DNA of 64,000 nt. Origin: Cytospora piceicola. Lineage: Eukaryota; Ascomycota; Sordariomycetes; Diaporthales; Cytosporaceae. The DNA lies in NCBI GenBank assembly GCA_023375675.1, contig JALQBC010000013.1, positions 682,001 to 746,000 of the forward strand, in the 5' to 3' direction. The position numbers were made by a program, and so were the translations under genes. Below, piece by piece: positions 19,227-29,800 of the stretch; position 1 is the stretch's first letter; every line of letters starts with the position of its first letter. Below the pieces are notes generated by a model that saw only the letters and a program-made list of their open reading frames with translations, searched no databases and was not told where the DNA came from.

Positions 19227-21031
19227 CTAAAGATACGCGGGCTGGGGAGGCGAGATCTCACTCGAGCTCGATATGTGCCTCTCAACCCTCACACCACCCA
19301 GTGAGTTTCTGTCCTCAGACCTTACATCACCCACCATGGTGGTTGAACCATGAGCATCCGAAGCCCATACCCTTGTGTGCACATGGCCATCAGTATGGCT
19401 GGGGTCCCAAGTCATACCGCCACCACCTGCATTCGACGAGCTGGCCTCGTAATGATGCACAGGCGACCGCGCCCTCGATGTGTGGAGGGGATGGACGATA
19501 GGCTTCAGGCTACTCTGGCTGGCTGGCTTGTTCATGTCTCTCCTGTTGCCCTTGCCAAAGATCGCTGGCATCCGGATCTTCTTTAGTGGATGGTGCTGCG
19601 AGGGAGCAGTGCGGAAGATCCAGGGGCTTTGACTGGGAGCTCGGGGCTCCCCACTCGAAGATGGCGAGGCGCTGGGCGTTGACCGGGCTGCTTCGAGGTC
19701 CAAGCTGTCGAGGCGAAGATTCAGGAGCTGGATGTCGTCGATCTCGTTATTGAACGACCGCACAGTGAGGCGAGCCTTGTCCTTGGAACCAAAACTGCAA
19801 ATGGCAGAGATTAGTTGGGTAGAGCTCGGAACGAAATGAAGTTGATTCTTACCTTGAAGAGGATTGCGTGGAAGAGACGAGTGTGGGAAGACTCTTTGCG
19901 CGAGTCCAGATGCTGCCCAGGCTCGCAGGCGGATTGTCGGAAGGGAACCACTCCTCGTTCAACTTCGGAAAGACTTTGCCCAGGCCCAAGGCCCGCAGGT
20001 ACCTGCGATACATATCGTGGGCGTCCTTGGTCCGTCCAAAGTAGAGGTAGAAGATGATGACCTCTACCACGGCGACGTAGTTGACGTACATGCTCGTGAA
20101 GGGGACGATCGTGGATGGAGAATAGTCGATGGTGGTCGTCCAGCCCGGAAAATGAAGTCGTGAAAGATTGTAGGGCTTCGCCCACGGCATACCCTGGCGG
20201 ATGTTACTGTACATAAACGCCATCTGCAACGGAAAGTACGGTGCGATAATGGTCAAGGTCATGAAGTAGAGCTTCTGTCTCGTCCTCGCATTGCGGGCCT
20301 GGGCACTGGAGTTGCCCGAGTTCCAGAGTGCTCGTCGGGATATCGCGTCGATTTGCCTGTAGCGCCACCACGTGAGGGCTGATACCAGTTAGCTAATCAC
20401 ACCGTACCTCCAAGAAGGTCTAGAAATGTGACTTACCTGCAAAGTATGCAGCGATAGCCGCAAACATCGGACATGGGAGAAGGTAGAAGACCAGGAACAC
20501 CCAGTCACCATCGAAGACCGCCTGGCAGCCAATGATGCCGGAGATGTTGTATCTTATGGCGATGATGAAGTAGTGGAGGATGAGCTGCAAGACCGGAACG
20601 GTGAAAATGATCAGGGCCTGGATGAGGTGCTTCCTCCGCTTCTCATTGCCAGAAAGTCCACTGGCTCTCATAAGCGATACTTGGTTGGAGACATTGTGCA
20701 AGATGGCACACACCGCGGCAGCGTTCAACGTCTCTACGGGAACCCAGGATGCAAGTTGAATATCGCACCATCCGTAGCCCTTGGGCCAACTGGCAATGTC
20801 GTCGTTAGGCCATATGAGGGTGTTAATGAAGTAGTAGAAGTTGAGGATGGCAATGGCGATGACCATGGTCGTTCCGGCAAGCTCGCCATTCTTGTAGAAG
20901 AGTCTCATGGGCACCCAACAAGCCACGCCCGATGTAAAGTTGAGGAAGCATCTGAAGATGATGTTGATGAGCTGGCCGGTGGATGGACCATAGTTGCCCC
21001 CAACAAAAGCAATGGCGTCCTCCAACTGCAT
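19227..21031 (-). CDS. pre-1: STE3-type pheromone (a-factor) receptor, 562 aa, three exons
   Basis: Exons: 20437-21031, 19853-20378, 19227-19794 (1,689 nt; both introns are 58 nt). A class D GPCR that senses the lipidated mating pheromone and signals through a heterotrimeric G protein. Seven hydrophobic segments lie in the first ~330 residues. The segment NTLIWPNDD followed by WPKGYGWCDIQ is the conserved first-loop/TM3 motif of the STE3/PRE-1 family, and later SRLHFPGW and FYLYFGRTKDA also fit. The first exon opens directly into TM1 after a short outer N-terminus; an in-frame stop lies just upstream. The ~230-residue cytoplasmic tail is Ser/Pro/His-rich and suited to phosphorylation. The symbol follows the Neurospora orthologue by family resemblance. 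Confidence 0.92.
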
Positions 21032-22225
21032 GGCGGCAGTGTCGATCTCAGGAATATGTGATCCTCAGAGTGTAGCTTGAGGCCAAGTCGTAGAGTTTCC
21101 TCGGACAGTATCTTGGGAAATGGACAATGTCCTAGGTGATGTTTCTCCGATGGAAGGCCTGCTTGACATAGAGTTTTCGGTATCGAATGTTGACTGTCGT
21201 CGACTGACAGAAAAAGAAAGAAGAAACCAGCGTAGAAGCTTGGAAAATGTATCATCGTTTCTCTTGGGCAAGAAGAAGAACTCCTTGCGAACATATTAGA
21301 GCCCACCCCTGAATAGGGGCGATGCCATGGTGCTATTGAGAGCATCTGAGGCCGAGGTGGCTATTCAGAACAAAAGAGCTGGGGGGGAGTGAGTTTGTGA
21401 GTAGAGGCGGAAAAAGACAGCTCAATTGTCTCAATAGAGTCTGCTGTGGCTCGCTTTTGAAGATGGTACCTAGACAAGTAGCTTATTGTGATGAAGTCTA
21501 TTCAACACCCAAAGGGGAAATTTTGCCAGATAGTCCAACCCAACATGAGAGACATTGCCATGCTGCAACCAAATAAAGTGAATAGAAGGACCAAGCTTCC
21601 AGAAGACCCCTGAAACCCCCAAAAAGCTTGAAACGCTCTGCTCCATCAGGCAGGCTCAGACGTTGAGTGGGACAAACGTCAACTTCTACTGTCGTCTTGA
21701 AGGCGTACATACCCTGAGCTAAAGGTTCAGAAGTGCAGGAAACAATGCGGCCCGTCACACCACTTGGTGTGTCAATAATTATCTGAGCAGGAGATGGACA
21801 CATGGTTTCCAGCCGGAATATCTTCGTATCTGGTTTCGAATATCATGTTGTCACGCCGTAATTGTCAGTCGCAGAAGTGAGTGTTGGTGATGTTGGAGGA
21901 GGGCGGTTTAGTAGCATGTTCTGGGCTGTACTGACTAACATGCGAGATGTGGGGGGCAAGTCCCGGTACGTAGACAGACATGTTCAAGGATCAACCCTGG
22001 TAGATTTGTTGACCCCTGCTCAGCGCGTGGTTTGCCATGGTAACGCGCGACCAACTCTAAGCTATTGCGTCGCTATCAAAATTTCCCGTCTGGCATTTTA
22101 CATCACAAGCCAAATATTCTCCCAAACCCACGCACGACACAACTCAACAAGAAGCTTCATACCTGCTACTCTCACGTCCCAACCCACCCAAACCACACAC
22201 CAATCCCTTCAAAAACCCCCCCAAA
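21032..22225. other. Divergent intergenic region
   Basis: Shared upstream DNA of the receptor and the ssDNA-binding protein gene. No gene seen. Confidence 0.5.
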
Positions 22226-22814
22226 ATGTCTGCCTTCCTCGCCCGTCGTGCCGTCGCAGCCCCGCGCATCGCTGCCCGCGCCTTCAGCACCACGCCCGCC
22301 CGCCCCTTGGCCAAGATCACCATCGTTGGCAACCTGGCACAGACCCCCGAGCTGCAGGCCACCTCCACCGGCCGCGAGATCCTGAAATACGCCGTCGCGT
22401 CCAACCGCGGCACCGGCGACAACACCAAGACGTCCTGGTTCAGAGTCACCAGCTTCGAGAACGAGGGTCCCCGTCGCGATTACTTCCAGTCCTTGCCCAA
22501 GGGGTCAGTGTTTACCCTCGTCCCCTCTCGAGAAAGGCTTTCGGTCTTTTCATTTTGGCAGAGGGGTGTGTTTACTGACCATGTTGCGCGCGTTACAGAA
22601 CCCTTGTCTACGTCGAGGGCGAGGCGTCCCTGGATACATACGAGGATGCTGAGGGCAAGAGCAAAACCTCTTTGAGCATTGTCCAGCGTGAGTGGACATC
22701 CCTTGCATGCTCCTTTTCCATGTCTGGAATTCCATACTGACAATACTTTTGACCCCATCTATAGGCAGCCTGGAGGTCCTGCGCAAGCCCAAGGGAGATG
22801 GTCCCCAAAACTAA
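22226..22814 (+). CDS. rim1: Mitochondrial single-stranded DNA-binding protein (Rim1/mtSSB), 138 aa, three exons
   Basis: Exons: 22226-22503, 22599-22687, 22765-22814 (417 nt). The N-terminus MSAFLARRAVAAPRIAARAF is an Arg/Ala-rich presequence with an RAFST-type cleavage site near residue 20. The mature part is an SSB OB-fold: ITIVGNLAQTPELQ, then KYAVASNRG, WFRVTSFE and a LVYVEGEASLDTYED strand typical of the family. The protein coats single-stranded mtDNA during replication as a homotetramer. The C-terminus is short (LRKPKGDGPQN) and lacks the acidic tail of bacterial SSB, as in yeast Rim1. Confidence 0.93.
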
Positions 22815-23343
22815 GTGACTGCCCTTCCGAGCGGACATCCTTTGTAGTGCTACCAGTATCTTCCACCCCGGATCACGGCTTGTGCACATTGTATAAAAGA
22901 CTTGATGGTTATGAAATGAAATTCGAAAGATCTGTATGGCTTATGGCTTGTTTAAAAGGTCGTGACCACTATTCTTCTTTTTCACGACTTCTTCTCTTCT
23001 CGCCGCGATACCTATTTCTTCTAACGGGGAGGCGTTTCACACGGCCGATGTTACGGATTTTGACACAGAGCTACACCGGAGCTTTTCATGCAGCTTATCA
23101 ATGACACATCTACACTTTCGATCCCATCGTGGGGCTCCTGAGAGCTCCCAATCGGCGTTCCGTCGCACAACATGTCACGATCCCACTGAAAATAGGACCG
23201 AACTTGTCACCCTCAGTAGCCGTATCGCCATTGCCCTTCCGCAGAATCAGAAATGAACACTTTGTCCGGTCTAAACGACTTGATTTGCTACTCAGATATA
23301 TCCTGGCCCGACTCAACCGCTCCACAGGCGGTGCCTGACATTA
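22815..23343. other. Convergent intergenic region
   Basis: 3' flanks of the SSB and glutathione synthetase genes. No feature seen. Confidence 0.5.
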
Positions 23344-25081
23344 TCAGACCAGGTTGCAAGAATCCATACACCCAAATCCGGCCGCAACACCGCCCTCCTC
23401 GCTCTGGTCTCCTTTGGTCCGCAGCAAATAGCCCGCCTCCTCGTTGTGCAAGATCTTCCCCGTACCCTGGTCCCAGACGCAAGTTCCGTAGACACCTAGC
23501 TCACAGATGACGCCTCCCTGCTCCAGCTGTCCGTTGCGGAGGATGATGTTGCTGACCGGCGGCGGCGTGATCAGCTCCATGAGGATGTACGACTTCCAGT
23601 GCGCCTCGGGCAGGTCCTTCAGGAACGGCGGGATGGACGTCCTGTAGCAGTTGTTCCCGCCGCCCTCGCGCTGGGGCTTGAGGACATAGCGCTTGCACTC
23701 CTCCGGGTCGAGGGCGAGCTTCCGCGCCGCGAGCCCGGGCTCGCTGTCGTCCATGGGGTAGATGTTGGTGAAGGTGGCCCAGAGGTCCTTCCACGCCTGT
23801 GTGTCCTCGGGCACGAAGCGGCTCAGCTCGGACGGTGCGCTCGAGTCGAGCTTGGGGGTCGCGAGGACCTGCTGGACCTTCTTCGCGCCGGCGAGCTGCG
23901 TCAAGACCGTGGGGCACTTGATGGCCGCCGACCTCTCGAGGTGGTACCGCGCCTCCCAGGCGGCGGCGTCGGGGTAGTCCGAGGGGTCGTAGCCGGAGCG
24001 CATGTAGATGACGGCGACCTCGAACTCCTTGTCCGGGTTGCTGGGCAGCCGGTACAGGAGCTGCCTCTCGGGGGTGTCGGCGACGCGCGTGCGCTGGAGG
24101 ATGTCGGCGAAGGCGAGGCGGAAGACGGGGACCCGCGGGGAGGCGGACTTCTTGAGCTCGTACTCGAGGTGGCGCTGGTCGAAGACGTTGCGCTCACCGC
24201 CCTGGACGAGGAAGATGACGCAGGTCTCGACGCCGAGGCTGGACTTGCCGTACGCCGAGAAGGCGGCCCTCATGCCGCCTGCCAGGCCCGTGACGCTGTG
24301 GTTCGACGGAAGGTCGAGACCGGCGTGTGCACCTGGTTGCTTCATGTAAGGGTACTCCGTATCGGCCAGGAACCTGCGACCTTGTTAGTGACACTAGCAG
24401 CAGGGAGGGATTAGGCCAGGATAGGCCTTACTTATGAAGTGCACATGTCTGAGACGACAGACCACCAAAAGAGGACGCGATGGTGTTGAATTCGACCTGC
24501 TTGACTTTCGGGATAGCCGATGGGTCGGTCGTGTCCTTGTGCACCATATAGTCGGACCGGAAGAGGCCCAGAGAGAGGTTCTGCAGATAGTCAGTCAGCC
24601 TTGAGCCATCAGTTCCGAGGTCTGTCGAAGTAGCTTGCCTGGACGTAGCCCTCCTCCTTGACTCTGCAGTGAATCTTCCACAAGTTCGCGATGAACTCAT
24701 CTCCGTCGGCAACTCTGCTTAATGTCAGAACCCGACTCCCTCGAGTGTCACCCATACGCCTAATTCCACTCACTCCTTCACCATACTGCTGAGAAACTCC
24801 TCATCCCGGCTGACCCCCGCGTAAAGCTCATTGTACGCCTTCTGAACGGCCTTTGCCTGCTGGAAGCAGACACGCGGAAACGGGCTAGGGAACAAAGTGA
24901 CAGGTACATTGGTCGCAAGCACACCCTCAGGGTCTGTCCCGGCCGCTACGAGCGAAGGCGGCGGGCGAACAGCTAGTCCGTTGGCGATGGCCCAGTCCTT
25001 GATGACTTCGATGAGCCTTTGCCTCTCCGCGTCATCGACGCCGGGAGGGTAGCTTTCCGCGCTCAGGGCTTGAGACACCAT
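23344..25081 (-). CDS. gsh2: Glutathione synthetase, 520 aa, four exons, one GC-AG intron
   Basis: Exons: 24774-25081, 24639-24714, 24432-24580, 23344-24373 (1,563 nt). It ligates gamma-glutamylcysteine and glycine with ATP, the second step of glutathione synthesis, in the cytosol, normally as a homodimer. Family hallmarks are KQVEFNTIASSFGGL (substrate-binding region, about residue 155), KPQREGGGNN (ATP-grasp glycine-rich loop, about 415) and the C-terminal GGVAAGFGCMDS. Intron 2 starts with GCAAGC after CAG and ends CTGCAG with branch CTGACTGAC; this GC-AG joint restores the conserved EGYVQNLSLGLFRSDYM stretch. The start is the first ATG before SQALSAESYPPG. Length is close to yeast Gsh2. 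Confidence 0.93.
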
Positions 25082-26831
25082 CTTGATAGGCCTCTGGAGT
25101 CTGATGGAGTTATCTCGAACCTCTGCAGCCTGTTAGTTATGAGGAGCGGAGACGTCTGAAACGGCAGTACTTGCAGTAACCAAGCGAACACCTTTTGGTG
25201 TCCGGATTGGGCTTGGGAGAGGAAGTTTGCCCCCGGGATTTCACTGTCGAACAATAGCAGGTGACGATGGGCAATTGAAACGGAAGTCGAAGCATATGTC
25301 CTCAATGAATCTTATGTATACAGGCGCGCTCTAGATGTTGTTTGGTTGAGGAGGATAGAAAGAGTTCGGCATAGCATTATTAATCGCTAGCTGCTGCCGA
25401 GTCCGGCCTCGCGATGCCCTCCTGATAAAACTAAAGAGACTACGGATTTCATACACCAGTACCTTTCACCATTGCCGAGTGAGCGGTAGCAAGTTGCCCC
25501 TTCTCGATTCTCTGAAGGGACCTCTGGAAAGGCTACCTAGGTACAGAAGGCACTATGCCTATGCCTCTACACCCTGAAAATCACCACACAGGCAATGAGG
25601 TCAATCCTGTTTTGTGATACAAGCAACTTTAGGCTCCTATGGTTGCCTGCCTAGCATCCATGGATCTTATCGGACCGCGGGGTTAGGTCTTATCAGCACG
25701 CTCCTACTGTATGTACAAACAGTTGCTGGACCCACCTGTACGTATACCAATTGACCGACCCAGGCACTAAAATCAGAGCATATTGACCCACTTATACTGG
25801 CGGCCAGGGCACCACCACTCGCGTCACACACATTGAACTTCAACAACGCGCTGCAGGTGGAGTACCTTCCATTCTTGAGTACGACGAGCCCAAAGTGAAG
25901 TCGGCGGGCGCTTGATATTGCTGCCACGACCTGTAAATATCTACTTAAGTACCTACCTCGGTTCTTGGCTCTTCACTTCCATCTTTTGAAGCTCAGTAAC
26001 TACCTTCAGTCCGCTCAACTGCACCTCGCTTTGGCCTTCGCATTGGTTCCAATCTCTTTTCCAATTCTTTTCCAATTCTCACATAGCCCAGACCGCGTCA
26101 GTTTCATTCACACCTCGACACTTAATCGCCGAAACTGCTTGCTCATCGTGGTTTTGCACCAGCATACTCCTCTAGGCCTTTCCTCCTTCCCGAATACCAT
26201 TTCAGCATACCTGGGTATTTCACGAGCAACAACGACGGACTTTCCCAAGCCAGCCGATGGAGTACATCTACAGGTATTCTTCGTCACTTTTATCTGTTAA
26301 GCCAACTTGGGAGGTTCTGGGCTAAACAATGTCTCTGTTAGCTGCTTTTGTCCCCCTCTTTCCAATGTCAACTTTGACTGAACTCTCCCATCGAAGCCCT
26401 TCCCAGGTAAGCAGACATCACCGTTGCTTCAAGTCTCACAGAATTGAAAACCCTCCAACCCCTTTTGTCCACCCAGCAGCTTGAAACCGGCTGTGGTACT
26501 TCAAGGATTACTTTCCCGTTCCATCTCCATATCATCTTTCAGATCTACATCCCAGTTCCAGGCAGCCTCCCCAAAGTTGTTAATTGTCTCTTTTAATTCC
26601 CATCCTCCCGGCTCACTTTTACATATGCCCATGAGCATCTCGTCCTAGACTTTCTTTTCCTCATAGCCAGGCACTAGCCACCCACCCCCATCTGAGTCAC
26701 CGTTTTGGCAATACACCTTTTCCTATTCATCACTGGAGAGCAGCGCTACAGGCAAAAGTCTAGGTGGCGTTTCTCGGAGTATCCATGAGGCTGACATTGC
26801 GACTTGTAGTGAATCCCTCGACTCGGTCAAT
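25082..26831. other. Divergent intergenic region, 1.75 kb
   Basis: Upstream DNA of glutathione synthetase (minus) and the SNF2 gene (plus). Pyrimidine-rich tracts from 25970 to 26700 suggest a long 5' leader for the SNF2 gene, with several short upstream frames. The CTACCTAGGTAC motif lies near 25533. Confidence 0.5.
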
Positions 26832-29800
26832 ATGGCTGAGGAGTCGTTAAAGGATGATCCCTTTTCTTGGGAAGTTGACCGGGTCGTCAAGGAACTCTGC
26901 ACCGCAGATCGCACTTGGAAACCAACCCCAAATGCCAAGTTGCCAGACCCCAACAGACTTGCCGAGAAACTTCGGGATTGTGATTATGATGGTGAACTCC
27001 TCTTGTTGTCCACCGAGAAGGACCTTTGGAAACACCTGGGCATCACTAAACCCAAACCTCAGGCTGCTCTGAGGTCTGCCATCAACCAGTTCAAGCGTCG
27101 AAGCCACGGGTACAAGGAATGGATGAAATTTGAGGAGGGTGATACAAACGATGACACCGACTCTGAAAACGACAAGCAGCAGTCTCACCGGCACCAATCT
27201 GATACCCTGCAACAATCCTTTACTCCAGTCTCAGACATGGGCGGACCAGCGACTACACTACATGTCGGGTCTGTCCAGAATGATGCTGATGCCATGGAAA
27301 TCGACCAAGGCTTGGCCAAACCCGAATCCCCAAACAAGAAGAGACGTCTAGCATTGACTGCTATGGTTACTACTGACAGGTCTGCCTTCCCTCAGGGACA
27401 GCAGTTCAACATAGCAGCCATTCCGACCGAAGCCGACAACATCTCTCACATACCGGCTGAAGTCGACAGCATGCCATTCACTATGGAGGCACCTGGAAAC
27501 GCCTCGTTTCTACTCCGACCCCCGCGCCCTGACAAGAACGTGACGCCCAGTCCAGAACTGCTTCCAGAAGATGTCGAGATGAACTGCATGAGCAAGCCAG
27601 GCGCCTACTGGGGCAATGGTAAACTGCCAAAAGCAGATATTATCAACCGCTCAACGACAGTAGATGCAGATCCCAGCCTGAGATTTGGATGGGGAGAGCC
27701 AAAATCATTCGGCACAGCAAGGAAGCGGTATGTCTGCAGCATTTTGCAGAGGCATCTGCTCTATCCGGAGCGAAGGACTGTCCCCAAGGAAGACCCTGTC
27801 ATGCCGGCTTACGGCGAATCTGACAGCGATGCTGATGACTCCGAGTGGGACAAGATCAATAAGGAGATACTGAAAGAAGAAGAGGAAGCTCAGCTCGAAG
27901 AGGAAGAGAGTCTGGGCCTTGAGCCATTCGAAGTCGATGTATGTCTCGAAAAAATGATTGAGGAGTGTGCCGCCCTGTGGCACGAGACGAGCTTGCCCAA
28001 AGAGATGTATAAGGCTTACCCGAATTGGCGTAAGGTCCGCAAATACGGAACTTTACGCTCGGAGATTCAGGTTGCAGCCAGGGGACTTCGGATGGCGGAA
28101 ACAAGCCTCGAGAAGAAACTGAAATGGCTGAAAGCTGAACGATACTCATCTGAAGCAGAGCTCCGCGACATGGCACCACAGTTGCAACCTTCGGTATCGG
28201 CAGTCGAACATGCCAAGTGGCTCATTCGCGTTCTTAGCAGTCCGAATGCACCGGCAAAAGTTGCCCGCCCGAAAGCACGGGTGCAGAAGGAGCGCAAGGC
28301 AAGACCTGCTGGAGATAGCATCGACATCTGGAGCGAAGATGAGCTGGAAGACCAGATGAGCGACTTCATCGTGGATGATGATTCATCCCAGGAAGCTGAT
28401 GATCTTCCCGATGATACCCTTGAGCCTCCCATGGACGCTATGGATATCGACCAGCCTGTCTCGGACACACCAGTTGATCCCGCACAAAGCTTTGTCTCCT
28501 CCACTGACGAGAACATCGAGATGCACGATCTGACAAACATCGATCATGATTCAGAAGTCAATGATGAGGTTCTCCCTAGTTTGGTGATCCCACGGAGATC
28601 TAAGCCTGTGTCTTCCTATGTCTCGCCAGCTCCAGATGAGCCACCTCATGCTTTGCCAGCTCTGGAGGATCCCCCACTAAGTGACTGGCGGGCCATCCTT
28701 GAGCAGGGTAGTTCTTACTGGGAGTCCAAGAGAGACGCGAAGCGGTTGATCATCAGCATCATATGGTCCCAGCCTCCGGCAATGAGGAAAAAGCTATTCG
28801 AGACTGTGAACTCTCTAGAGCATGACGAGTTTTGGCTCCGGGTTATTGAGCGCCACAGCAAACGAGAAGATGGAACCTTCGAAGAGGTCGCATCAGATGA
28901 GGTACTCTTTCCTCATACTGTACTCCTGCTTCGCCGACTATTCCGTTTACATGTGGAGGCTTCCTCCAGTTCTTCATCACCTCTCAGACAGTCTGACACT
29001 ATTCCATCATTAAAATGGGCCGAAGAGAACAAACGCTACTTTCAGTCATTCTGGGAGCTCCTCACGTTGATAGTTCCACGTCCTGAGCCAGCCCCGCCTG
29101 GTAATGCCGAAGCCCAGTTGACGCCTTCCGCTCAGCGCAAGCAACGCAAGCGCCAATATCAGGATGAACAAGATGCTTCTGAACAGTTTCGCAAGAGGGA
29201 TTTGCGACGCCAGAAGGAACAGCAAGCACGGAGGCTCCAGCTTCGGAAACAGGTCCAGGGATCTGAGATTTCGCAGGAACAGTCACGTCTCATTATCAAT
29301 GAGTCCAAGTTGGATGGGCAGAATTTAGTCTACGTCCATCCTCATATTGCTCCACGCATTAAGGACCACCAGATCGACGGCGTCCGCTTCATGTGGGACC
29401 AGCTTCTATCAGAATCGAACCAGGGCTGTCTCCTCGCCCACACAATGGGCTTGGGTAAGACGATGCAAGTCATCACTCTTCTGACTGCTATCCAAGACGC
29501 CGCAACATCTGACGACCCCAAAGTCTCATGTCAGATACCTGATCATCTGAAGAAGTCCAGTACGCTCATACTATGCCCTTCAGGGCTTCTGAACAATTGG
29601 ATGGATGAGCTTTTGTATTGGGCACCGGAGGGAAAACTTGGAGAGCTGTTCTCGGTTGACGCTACTTTATCGGAGAAGGAGCGAGCTGAGACGATTCAGG
29701 ACTGGGCCCGACATGGTGGTATTCTCATCATCGGGTACACAATGTTCACGTCGATTGCAAAGCAAAACGTGAATATGCTGCAGTTGCTTCTAGACAAGCC

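Noticed and set aside
23599..24414. 271-codon plus frame over glutathione synthetase
   Set aside because: Shadow of the minus-strand gene, with Gly/Val/Arg/Glu-rich composition and no motif.
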